From Alteromonadaceae bacterium UBA2620 (lineage in GTDB: Bacteria; Pseudomonadota; Gammaproteobacteria; Enterobacterales; Alteromonadaceae), in the NCBI GenBank assembly GCA_002339125.1, contig DDJQ01000144.1, positions 1 to 17,010 on the forward strand: 17,010 bases of DNA, written 5' to 3'. The translations under genes and the position numbers were made by a program. This document shows, piece after piece, positions 1 through 6,696 of the stretch (position 1 is its first letter; every line of letters begins with the position of its first letter). The notes below the pieces were generated by a model, which saw only the letters and a list, made by a program, of their open reading frames with translations, did not search any database and was not told the DNA's origin.

Positions 1-2
1 CA

Positions 3-185
3 GTTAATCCGAACATAGCCAATGCATTAAAAGTAATCCAAGCCTTGGGTTTTCACAAGTTTACCCGCGGCTTTATTTGCTGCATGTGCAGGGCTGCGAG
101 CCTTAAAATAAGCTTACTGGCTTTATCGTCATTACAAAAACGCTGCAAAGTGAGCGGGCTTTTCTTACAAAATACTGTTGCTTAA
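3..185 (+). pseudogene. Possible C-terminal remnant of an XRE/HigA-type antitoxin, cut by the window start
   Basis: A reading frame open from the window edge to the TAA at 183-185 begins with VNPNIANALKVIQALGF. This resembles the end of the helix-turn-helix domain in chromosomal addiction-module antidote proteins, where a motif of the type GNP-x-x-x-T-x-L-K-V-x-x-A-L-G-L sits close to the C-terminus. After ALGF those proteins normally stop within a few residues. Here the frame runs on for about 43 more residues rich in Cys, Leu and Ser that do not look like the family, so the gene may be frameshifted or its end replaced. The opposite strand also has a short coding-like frame (27-113, no start codon), which weakens the call. 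The rest of the gene lies outside the window. Confidence 0.3.
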
Positions 186-193
186 TGGCAACA
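176..193. promoter_or_regulatory. Palindrome TGTTGC-N6-GCAACA, candidate GlrR upstream activating site
   Basis: This is a perfect 6-bp inverted repeat with a 6-bp spacer. Read as TGTT-N10-AACA it has the same spacing as the TGTC-N10-GACA motif described for GlrR in enterobacteria, with one symmetric change per half-site. It lies about 76 bp before the GG of the predicted -24 element at 267-283, a normal distance for a sigma-54 enhancer. The GlrR assignment is inference; the palindrome itself is visible. Confidence 0.45.
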
Positions 194-235
194 AATAAGT
201 GTTATCAGAACGCTGCAATATCCTTATTATTTAAC

Positions 236-248
236 TAAGTTATTGAAA
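236..248 (-). promoter_or_regulatory. IHF-like site between enhancer and sigma-54 promoter
   Basis: TAAGTTATTGAAA matches the reverse complement of the IHF consensus (YAANNNNTTGATW) at all defined positions except one. It sits in AT-rich DNA midway between the palindrome at 176-193 and the -24/-12 element at 267-283. That is where IHF bends DNA at many sigma-54 promoters so that the activator can reach the polymerase. Single IHF matches are common in AT-rich DNA, so it is the position that makes this one credible. Confidence 0.4.
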
Positions 249-266
249 ATTGTATGAAATAATGTT

Positions 267-283
267 TTGGTACGAGTTCTGCT
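267..283 (+). promoter_or_regulatory. Predicted sigma-54 (-24/-12) promoter of the EF-hand gene
   Basis: TTGGTACGAGTTCTGCT matches the sigma-54 consensus TTGGCACG-N4-TTGCT at all defined bases except two (T for C in the -24 box, C for T in the -12 box). The essential GG and GC dinucleotides are present with the required separation of 12. Transcription would start near 294, giving a leader of about 36 nt before the ATG at 330. A GlrR-type sigma-54 activator is encoded at 2672-4012. No convincing sigma-70 promoter was seen between 186 and 329. Confidence 0.6.
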
Positions 284-329
284 CTAGTCAGGTGACATAA
301 CCGAAAAAAGACAATGATCGGAGACAGCC

Positions 330-578
330 ATGCGTACTATTATTCTGGCCTTAGCAGCGGTAACAACCTTTTCAGCAGCAGCGATTCCAACCAGTCAGGA
401 ATTCATGGAAAAAATGGACTCAGACGACGATGGATTTATTACCCTTCGTGAAGCGGTAAAAAACACCGATTTGTTGCGCGAGTTTGGTGACATTGATATT
501 AACGAAGATGGCAAAATCAGTGAAGCCGAATTAATCAGCTCAGATTATGGTCGTGAAGTACTGTCGCTGTCAGTGTGA
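330..578 (+). CDS. Small exported EF-hand calcium-binding protein
   Basis: The 82-residue product has a short Sec-type signal peptide (about residues 1-18, cleavage near AAA/IP) and two canonical EF-hand loops. Loop 1 is D30-x-D32-x-D34-G35-x-I37-x3-E41. Loop 2 is D56-x-N58-x-D60-G61-x-I63-x3-E67. Both carry the usual ligands and the bidentate Glu at position 12, so a paired calcium-binding unit in the periplasm or outside the cell is likely. The start is supported by CGGAGA at 319-324. The partner is unknown. The gene lies directly behind a predicted sigma-54 promoter and 55 bp before glrK, with no terminator visible between them, so it may be a target of the GlrK-GlrR system or lead its transcript. 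Small bacterial EF-hand proteins of this kind are common in marine gammaproteobacteria but rarely characterised. Confidence 0.85.
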   Translation: MRTIILALAAVTTFSAAAIPTSQEFMEKMDSDDDGFITLREAVKNTDLLREFGDIDINEDGKISEAELISSDYGREVLSLSV

Positions 579-633
579 ATCAGCGTTTTGCAGCCAGTTA
601 GTCCGGTGAATTTGCTAAATAGGCGTTAACACG

Positions 634-2091
634 TTGTCGAACTCTCAACGCTATGCGATGCTTGCGTCAGGTTTAATTGATAGTGGTTCGCTCTTGCGTT
701 TAGGGTCGTTACGTCAGCTCATTATTGGCAGCTTTTTAGTTGCCCTCATCCCGTTGGCCGCTTTGTTGTGGCAAAGTCATACTGACTTAACCAGAGTCAG
801 CCGGATGACAATTGATGAAACTCAGCAAATCGCGAGGATCGTCTCTAAAGTGCAACAACTTGAAAGTGTCAGTGTGGTGCTTGAGCGAGCTCTGCGTCAG
901 TATCAGGTACTTAAAAACGACGTTGCGGAACGGTTGGTACAAAATGCCTTGACGCGTTTTGACGAACGCTATGCGGCATTATGTGATGCTGAAGTGAGCG
1001 TAGATGGCTGTGAATCGGTTAATACCGTTTTGGCCGAACTTAAATCTTTTTCGGCCTTTACCAGCGAGGCCGATTTAACGCCCGGGCTGGGGCGCTTACG
1101 CACAGCGCTGGTGGATGTCCATGAAAGTGTTGATGATGCCATTGAGGCGCGCTTAACGTTACAGCGTCAGGATGTGGCGGACATGCAGGTACAACAGTCC
1201 TGGCTGAGCGCATTGTTAGTGTCGGTATCGCTGGCGCTGATTTTGTTAGGCAGTCAGCTGGTTATCAACCCGGTGCGTAAGTTAAAATTAATTATCCGCA
1301 TGCTTGCCAGACAACAGGGCAGATTACCGCCGTTGTCAACCAGAGCGCCAAAAGAACTAGTGGGTGTAGAGAAAGATCTTCACTGGCTGGGTGAGCGCCT
1401 GGCGCAGCTGGAGCATATTCGCACTGCGCTGCTAAGACACGCCGCTCACGAATTAAAAACCCCGTTAGCGAGTATAAAGGAAGGGTGCGCATTACTTACC
1501 GATGGCACGGTCGGGGCATTATCCGAACCCCAGCAAGAGGTAATGAGTTTACTGGCCAGCAGTACGTCGCGGTTAAACACGTTGATTGAGAAATTGCTGG
1601 ATTACAATCTGCTGTTGCAGCAAGCCCAGGCCAGTTTTACCCGCGTGGATGTGGACCAAATGGTTAGTCAGTGTATCGAAGATTATCAATTGGCCTTGCA
1701 GAACCATAAATTAGCGGTGAATATTGAAGCCAGCACGATCACCGCAGACGCTGAGCTGTTGCGCCGTATATTCGATAATTTGTTGTCTAATGCGGTGGCT
1801 CACGGCGCGTTAGACAGAACCATTTATATCCGGGTGACTGTTGAAAATGATACCGCGCTAATCGATGTAGCGAACCACGGTAGCAAAATACCGCCGGAGA
1901 AAATTAATAATTTATTTGAACCCTTTGTGCGGGGTGATGGTGTCCGGAACGATAATGTAATCGGCACCGGACTGGGATTGTCCATTGTGGCCGATTGCGC
2001 CAGGATCATGCACGGAGAAGTAAATGTGATCGATGTCGATTACGCCGAAGTTTGTTTTCGGGTTGTAATCCCTCAGCAGGAAGACCAATAA
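634..2091 (+). CDS. glrK: Sensor histidine kinase GlrK (QseE)
   Basis: This is the membrane sensor kinase of a two-component system that phosphorylates GlrR. Residues about 29-47 and 190-211 are membrane helices flanking a periplasmic domain of about 140 residues; a HAMP-like linker follows. The phosphoacceptor is H272 in HAAHELKTPLAS. The N-box contains N382 and N386 in FDNLLSNAVAHG, and the ATP lid is GTGLGLS from G444. At 485 residues it is close to the usual GlrK length. The listed start is a TTG with a weak AGGCG upstream; the next in-frame ATG is at 658 but has no ribosome binding site, so the start is uncertain. The C-terminus carries the ribosome binding site of the next gene, and the kinase/lipoprotein/regulator order is that of qseE-qseG-qseF. 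In enterobacteria the system controls the GlmY small RNA and cell-envelope functions. Confidence 0.88.
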   Translation: MSNSQRYAMLASGLIDSGSLLRLGSLRQLIIGSFLVALIPLAALLWQSHTDLTRVSRMTIDETQQIARIVSKVQQLESVSVVLERALRQYQVLKNDVAERLVQNALTRFDERYAALCDAEVSVDGCESVNTVLAELKSFSAFTSEADLTPGLGRLRTALVDVHESVDDAIEARLTLQRQDVADMQVQQSWLSALLVSVSLALILLGSQLVINPVRKLKLIIRMLARQQGRLPPLSTRAPKELVGVEKDLHWLGERLAQLEHIRTALLRHAAHELKTPLASIKEGCALLTDGTVGALSEPQQEVMSLLASSTSRLNTLIEKLLDYNLLLQQAQASFTRVDVDQMVSQCIEDYQLALQNHKLAVNIEASTITADAELLRRIFDNLLSNAVAHGALDRTIYIRVTVENDTALIDVANHGSKIPPEKINNLFEPFVRGDGVRNDNVIGTGLGLSIVADCARIMHGEVNVIDVDYAEVCFRVVIPQQEDQ

Positions 2092-2093
2092 CA

Positions 2094-2675
2094 ATGAAGC
2101 ACTTTGCTGCCCTGAGTGCAGCTCTCATTTTAACCGGTTGTACGTTAACACCGGACAAGGAACCGCAGACTCAGTCTGACAACTATCAACCGGCTGTAGA
2201 GTTGACCAATGAAGATTGTGTGTTTGAGTCAGACGCGCAGTTAGATCCGGCCCGCTGTGATTTAAGCTTCTGGCTTGATTACTGGGCGCAGGTCGATCAG
2301 ATGACCTGGCCAAAGCGGGAATCACTGATTGAGCAGCTCGGGGATGCCCCGGATATGTTGTTGCAAAAAGTGATTTTGTCGCAGCCGGTAAATACACCCT
2401 ATAAAGCCAGATTACGCGCTCAGCACTGGTTTGAACAACTGCTGCCGGCGTTATCGCCAGCCAATCAGCAGCGCTTGAAAGCGATTATTCATAAGCCGAG
2501 TGAACATATGCTGGAGTTTGAGTCAGCGGTGACATTGCTTAGCAAAATGAATAACGGCCAGGATAAAACCATTGAGGCCCAGGAAAACCAAATTAATGAG
2601 TTAAAAGCCCAGCTTGAGGCATTACTCAATATCGAATCAAACCTGATGAGTCAGGAAGAGGAGACACAGCAGTGA
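2094..2675 (+). CDS. qseG: QseG-like outer-membrane lipoprotein of the GlrK-GlrR operon
   Basis: This is a 193-residue lipoprotein with a short signal peptide and lipobox L13-T14-G15-C16. The start at 2094 is chosen because it gives a proper lipoprotein signal and has AGGA at the end of glrK upstream; an in-frame extension to 1995 would bury the signal. Residues about 40-65 contain two further cysteines that could form a disulfide. The C-terminal 40 residues are Gln/Glu/Leu-rich and look like a coiled coil. In E. coli QseG is an outer-membrane lipoprotein that binds the periplasmic part of QseE and modulates signalling; here the assignment rests on position and architecture more than on sequence. 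It starts 3 bp after the glrK stop and overlaps glrR by 4 bp, so the three genes are almost certainly co-translated. Confidence 0.7.
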   Translation: MKHFAALSAALILTGCTLTPDKEPQTQSDNYQPAVELTNEDCVFESDAQLDPARCDLSFWLDYWAQVDQMTWPKRESLIEQLGDAPDMLLQKVILSQPVNTPYKARLRAQHWFEQLLPALSPANQQRLKAIIHKPSEHMLEFESAVTLLSKMNNGQDKTIEAQENQINELKAQLEALLNIESNLMSQEEETQQ

Positions 2676-4012
2676 GTGATAACGCAGAGCAGCCATCGCA
2701 TATTCTTTTGGTCGATGACGATCAAAGCCTGTTACGCTTAATGACCATTCGTCTGCAAAGCGAAGGATTTCAGGTAACCGCGGTTGAAGATGGTCAGGCA
2801 GCCCTCAAAAAAATCAACACCGGCACCTTTGATCTGGTGTTAAGTGACCTGCGAATGCCGGGGCTGGACGGCCTCAGTTTGTTTGAAGAAATTATGGCCA
2901 TCCGCTCTGATATCCCGGTGATCCTGATGACTGCCCACGGCACCATCTCCGACGCCGTTGAGGCAACCCAGCGCGGCGTATTCGGCTTCTTAACCAAGCC
3001 GGTGGATCACGATAAATTACGGGAGTTGCTGGGCAAGGCGCTGCAACATTCAAAAGCCGCCGAGCCGGGCGAGTGGTGTAAGGAAATTATTACCCGCTCA
3101 CCCGAAATGTTGCATGTGCTTGATCAGGCATACCGTATTGCCAAGCGGGAAGTCAGTGTGCTGGTTACCGGCGCCAGCGGTACAGGTAAAGAGTTGCTGG
3201 CAAATGCTATACATCGCGCCAGCGACCGTGCGGGTTACCCGTTTGTCGCTATAAACTGCGGAGCGTTGCCGGAAAACCTGCTGGAATCAGAGTTATTCGG
3301 TCACGTAAAAGGCGCATTCACCGGCGCTGTTACCGCTAACCAGGGCCTGTTCAGAGAAGCTCACGGCGGCACCTTGTTCCTTGACGAAATTGGCGACATG
3401 CCCATGACTTTGCAGGTGAAACTACTACGTGCATTGCAAGAACGTCAGATCCGCCCGGTGGGCAGCAGTAAGTCGGTGGATATCGATGTGCGGGTGATTT
3501 CTGCTACGCACAAAGATTTACACAAGGAAATGGAAGAGGGCAGTTTTAGGGAAGACCTGTTCTATCGCCTGAATGTGGTTAATCTTAAATTACCCGCACT
3601 TAAACAACGCAGTGAAGATATTCCGCTACTGGCCCGCAGCCTGCTTAAACAAAGCGCTGAGCGCCACGGTGTAAAAGTGACCCAGTTTTCAGAAGATGCC
3701 ATGCAGTTACTGGTTAAAAGTGACTGGCCGGGTAATGTGCGCCAGTTGGTTAACGTAGTGGAGCAGTGTGTGGCCCTAACGCAAACGCCTGTGGTGCCAC
3801 TGCATCTGGTCGAGCAGGCCCTGTCTGCTACCCGCCAGAGCTGGCCAACCCTGACCGAAGCCCGCGATGCCTTTGAACAGAAATACCTGTTTAAGTTGCT
3901 GAAAATGACTGATGGCAACGTTACCCGTGCAGCAGAACTAGCCGGTCGTAACCGCACCGATATGCACAAGCTGATGAAAAAACATAACCTCGACGCCGGC
4001 GACTTCCGCTAG
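2672..4012 (+). CDS. glrR: Sigma-54-dependent response regulator GlrR (QseF)
   Basis: This is the output half of the GlrK-GlrR pair, an NtrC-type activator of 446 residues. The receiver domain (about 8-125) has the acidic pocket D15-D16-D17 and phosphoacceptor D59 in SDLRMP. The AAA+ domain (about 140-375) has Walker A TGASGTGKE at 166-174, the sigma-54 contact loop GAFTGA at 214-219, and Walker B LFLDE ending at E239. A Fis-type helix-turn-helix lies near the C-terminus (about 405-440). The start is GTG in a 4-bp overlap with the preceding stop, with AGGAAGAGGAG upstream at 2652-2662. The intact GAFTGA means it should act on sigma-54 promoters; the best candidate seen here is at 267-283. No terminator is obvious after the gene. 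Confidence 0.93.
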   Translation: MSDNAEQPSHILLVDDDQSLLRLMTIRLQSEGFQVTAVEDGQAALKKINTGTFDLVLSDLRMPGLDGLSLFEEIMAIRSDIPVILMTAHGTISDAVEATQRGVFGFLTKPVDHDKLRELLGKALQHSKAAEPGEWCKEIITRSPEMLHVLDQAYRIAKREVSVLVTGASGTGKELLANAIHRASDRAGYPFVAINCGALPENLLESELFGHVKGAFTGAVTANQGLFREAHGGTLFLDEIGDMPMTLQVKLLRALQERQIRPVGSSKSVDIDVRVISATHKDLHKEMEEGSFREDLFYRLNVVNLKLPALKQRSEDIPLLARSLLKQSAERHGVKVTQFSEDAMQLLVKSDWPGNVRQLVNVVEQCVALTQTPVVPLHLVEQALSATRQSWPTLTEARDAFEQKYLFKLLKMTDGNVTRAAELAGRNRTDMHKLMKKHNLDAGDFR

Positions 4013-4111
4013 GCTTATATTATCTGGTCACGCCGGGGGACATTGCTTTCCCTGGCTTTCCGGGTCCGCCATCCGGTAGTTAATAAATCGTAAACAGCGC
4101 CCATTTTTGGG

Positions 4112-4140
4112 TTGGCAAAGTGAGTCAGTCGTGGGATAGT
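4112..4140 (+). promoter_or_regulatory. Candidate sigma-70 promoter of the TPR-like membrane protein gene
   Basis: TTGGCA (4112-4117) and GATAGT (4135-4140) are separated by 17 bp and match the -35 and -10 consensus at 5/6 and 4/6 positions. The predicted start near 4147 leaves a leader of about 35 nt. This is a by-eye match in a 168-bp gap between glrR and the next gene, and similar matches occur by chance. Confidence 0.3.
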
Positions 4141-4180
4141 GTGTCGATATTGGACGATAACTAACTTTTGACCGCTAGTG

Positions 4181-5605
4181 ATGGAACCACGTATTAAAAT
4201 CTGGATTATTGTAGCAAGCTTTATTGTTATTGTTTGTGGGCAGCCTGCCCAGGCTCAGGCAATGAAAGAATCACAGATTGTCACCCGGTTAAATGACATC
4301 ATCCGCGCAAAAAATACGCCCGCCAATCAGCAAATCGACCAAATTAATGAATTACTCGCCAGCGCCAATGCATTGCACGCTGACGCAGTCGAAAACGCTA
4401 TTCTGGCTTACAAGCTATTAATTACGGCCGAGCAGGAAAACTTTGAACCGGTTCGCAGCATGGCCGATGAAGTACTGACCACAGCTGTCAGACGTCAGGA
4501 TTATCGTTCACAGGCTTTTACCCTGCGGGCTAAACTCCGCTATCAGGCCATCGCTTCCCCCGATGACGTTGAGTCTAGCAAGCAACAGTTGCTTGGCCTG
4601 CTATCACGTCGTTTATCCGATGAAGATAAAGCACAAATCTTATTTGATATTGGTCTGGCAGATATTCAGACCGGCAATGTCATGTCGGCACTGGAATACT
4701 TTAATCAGGCGCAGGAAGCGTTCTGGGCACAGAGTAACTACGTTAGCTGGCGTGAAGTGGTGAATCAGCAAATTGAATTACTGGTGGCCATGCAGTGGTT
4801 TGACAGGGCACTGGAGAAAGTGACTCAGTTAGTCGACTTTTCAAAAGACGTCGGTGGCGAAGCCGGTATAGCGTTACACGATAAGGCACTGGCCATTATG
4901 GCAGCAGATAATCAATGGCAGGATATGGAAAAAGTTGCGCTGACGCTACTGGAAGAAAGTGCGGAAAGTGGCAGTATTAAAGGGCAGTTTATTGCTAGCT
5001 ACTGGCTTATGCATGTTAATGTGCAGCAACAGAATATGGATTTGGTAGTACGCTGGAACCGTAAAATCGAAGACTGGCTGGAACAACACCCGCAACTGGT
5101 GGCTCCTAAACTTTATACCCTGAATAAGATTACCTATCTGATTGAATCCGGTAACCTGTCTGCAGCGAAGGCATTGCAGGAGTCGGTAACCGAGGACAGC
5201 GACGAAGGCGTGTTACTTTCCTATCTGACAACCCGCCAGCATTTACTCAATCAGGTTGGCCTTGCCGCAGCAAACAACAATATCGCAGGTATTACATCTG
5301 CCTATGAAGAGCTGATTGCCTGGATGGACGCCGAGCGCAGCCGAGTGTTAAGCCTCACCATGGATCAAATCTCGCAGGATTTTGCGGCCATGCAGCGGAG
5401 CACTCAGCGGGAAATTCTGTCGCTTAGTCAAACGCTCGAAAGTGAGAAAGAAGCGGTAGGCAAAGAAGCCACATTTAATAACCTGTTAATTGTTATTGTT
5501 GGCTTACTGATGGGCATCATCGCCGTTTTAAGCTACTTCTATATTCGTCTCAAAAACCAGAAGCAATCTTCACGTCGCCGGCGCAGTTCGCGCTCCCGTA
5601 CTTAA
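4181..5605 (+). CDS. Unrecognised membrane protein: TPR-like ectodomain, one C-terminal TM helix, Arg-rich tail
   Basis: About 474 residues. I do not recognise a named family. A hydrophobic N-terminus ending in QPAQAQA looks like a cleavable signal peptide. The body is all-helical with repeats in the style of TPR motifs (for example a stretch around residues 155-185 with DIGLADIQTGNVMSALEYFNQ), followed by a likely coiled coil at about 390-430. A single membrane helix lies near residues 434-456 (numbered from the GTG at 4178) and the protein ends in a 19-residue tail with RRRRSSRSRT. The layout resembles TPR-sensor receptors that carry a GGDEF or kinase domain after the membrane helix, but no output domain is present. 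The start could be the GTG at 4178 or the ATG at 4181; neither has a clear ribosome binding site. It converges on yecE 7 bp away and appears to be transcribed alone. Confidence 0.75.
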   Translation: MEPRIKIWIIVASFIVIVCGQPAQAQAMKESQIVTRLNDIIRAKNTPANQQIDQINELLASANALHADAVENAILAYKLLITAEQENFEPVRSMADEVLTTAVRRQDYRSQAFTLRAKLRYQAIASPDDVESSKQQLLGLLSRRLSDEDKAQILFDIGLADIQTGNVMSALEYFNQAQEAFWAQSNYVSWREVVNQQIELLVAMQWFDRALEKVTQLVDFSKDVGGEAGIALHDKALAIMAADNQWQDMEKVALTLLEESAESGSIKGQFIASYWLMHVNVQQQNMDLVVRWNRKIEDWLEQHPQLVAPKLYTLNKITYLIESGNLSAAKALQESVTEDSDEGVLLSYLTTRQHLLNQVGLAAANNNIAGITSAYEELIAWMDAERSRVLSLTMDQISQDFAAMQRSTQREILSLSQTLESEKEAVGKEATFNNLLIVIVGLLMGIIAVLSYFYIRLKNQKQSSRRRRSSRSRT

Positions 5606-5612
5606 AGGTTGA

Positions 5613-6500
5613 TCAGAATAGCTGGCTCTGCAGGTCATCCTGGCTGGGAGCAAAGTGGAGTGCTGGCAGGGCAGAATCCGGAAAACGCTGATTATAAGCA
5701 GCAATAAACTGCTGAGCCAGCCAGGGGGCGTCCTGATTGTCGGGACGATGAAAGAACAAATAGCAGGATTTCCCCTGTTCCCGCCATTGCTGACACTTAT
5801 CTATCCAGGGGTGTAAACAGGCTGCATTGTCCTGATCGTTATTGTTACCTACAAAGCGCATTACCGGCTGGTTTGAGGTAGCGATAACATTGACTGGCAC
5901 CCGTGGCTTCTTAGTTCTCACTTCGGCGGTCAGCGCACTATCCGCTGGCCCGGTAAACAAAGCCCGGGTATCCATTATCACGCGGTTAACACCGTGCGCC
6001 ATGAACAGCCTGTTGAGGGCTTTTTCTTGCTCTCCTTTTGCAAAGAATGCCAGATGACGAACTTCCACCGCATAACTGAAAGCCGGCGATAAACGCTTGA
6101 GGAATGACTCCAGCAACGGTAGCTGAGCAGGTCCGAATCCGGCGGGTAACTGTAGCATCACCTGGCCCAGCCGATGTTCTAAGCGGGCCAGCAGGTTAAG
6201 TTGCTCCGTTACCAGGGTGTCGCAATGTTGTAAGCTGCTTTTGTGACTGATGTCACTATGAAATTTAAAGGTGAACCGAAAGTCTGCTGGTGTTGCTGCG
6301 GCCCAGTTATCCACGGTCTGAGGCGAGGGGAGATGATAAAATGTGGTATTCCCCTCAACACTGTTTAACTGCTTGGCGTAATCGGCCAGCTGCGTGCCGG
6401 ATGGGTTAGCAAACCAGCGTTTTGGCCAGCTGCTGTGCTGCCATTGAGGAAGACCGATAAAAACAGGGCCTAATGTGCTTGTTGAGTGGATATTTGTCAT
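5613..6500 (-). CDS. yecE: DUF72 family protein YecE
   Basis: A 295-residue DUF72 (YecE-type TIM-barrel-like) protein. Family signatures are visible: FIGLPQW at residues 14-20, VEGNTTFY at 48-55, FRFTFKFHSDISH near 74-86, the GQVMLQLPAGFGP stretch near 112-124, VEVRH..FFAKGE near 145-157, and the terminal QSQLF. These match E. coli YecE closely by eye, with a slightly longer N-terminus. The biochemical function of the family is not established. It diverges from aspS, and in E. coli yecE also lies close to aspS, so the neighbourhood is conserved. It converges with the gene ending at 5605, and no terminator is visible in the 7-bp gap. Confidence 0.9.
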   Translation of the reverse strand: MTNIHSTSTLGPVFIGLPQWQHSSWPKRWFANPSGTQLADYAKQLNSVEGNTTFYHLPSPQTVDNWAAATPADFRFTFKFHSDISHKSSLQHCDTLVTEQLNLLARLEHRLGQVMLQLPAGFGPAQLPLLESFLKRLSPAFSYAVEVRHLAFFAKGEQEKALNRLFMAHGVNRVIMDTRALFTGPADSALTAEVRTKKPRVPVNVIATSNQPVMRFVGNNNDQDNAACLHPWIDKCQQWREQGKSCYLFFHRPDNQDAPWLAQQFIAAYNQRFPDSALPALHFAPSQDDLQSQLF

Positions 6501-6528
6501 TGGGCTTTGGGTAGCATTTGTTTATACT
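6500..6528 (+). promoter_or_regulatory. Candidate sigma-70 promoter of the aspS operon
   Basis: TATACT at 6523-6528 matches the -10 consensus at 5/6 positions. TTGGGC at 6500-6505 gives a weak -35 with 17-bp spacing. It overlaps the beginning of the divergent yecE gene. Transcription near 6535 would give aspS a leader of about 160 nt. That leader contains a short hairpin (ATAATC-AGGT-GATTAT, 6603-6618) but nothing I recognise as a riboswitch or T-box. Confidence 0.35.
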
Positions 6529-6696
6529 ATGCGGCCTTAAATTTAAAACATAACAGACGCGTTGGCGGTCATTATCCTCATGCCGGTAAAGCAGGTAAAG
6601 GAATAATCAGGTGATTATCGGTAGATTCAGGTCGGTATAGCCAGCACCTTCACGCAACGACAAAATAGCTAACAAAGTAATTAGGGGTCGAAGACC

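Noticed and set aside
27..113. Minus-strand frame reading YFKARSPAHAANKAAGKL and ending in TAA
   Set aside because: It looks coding-like but has a stop directly upstream and no start codon. Joining it to the upstream ATG frame would need a frameshift. Kept only as a caution against the plus-strand antitoxin call.
601..620. Sigma-54-like GG...GC upstream of glrK
   Set aside because: GG at 605-606 and GC at 614-615 are 9 bp apart instead of the required 12, so it cannot be a -24/-12 element.
1912..2094. Minus-strand frames opposite the end of glrK
   Set aside because: They lie within a gene with clear kinase motifs, have no ribosome binding site and resemble nothing; they are shadows of the coding strand.
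4013..4177. Terminator after glrR
   Set aside because: Several GC-rich partial complements exist (around 4033-4078), but none forms a clean stem followed by a T-tract.
6535..6696. Possible riboswitch or T-box in the aspS leader
   Set aside because: The leader is long, but only one weak 6-bp hairpin (6603-6618) is visible, with no T-box sequence or terminator, and T-boxes are not expected in gammaproteobacterial aspS.
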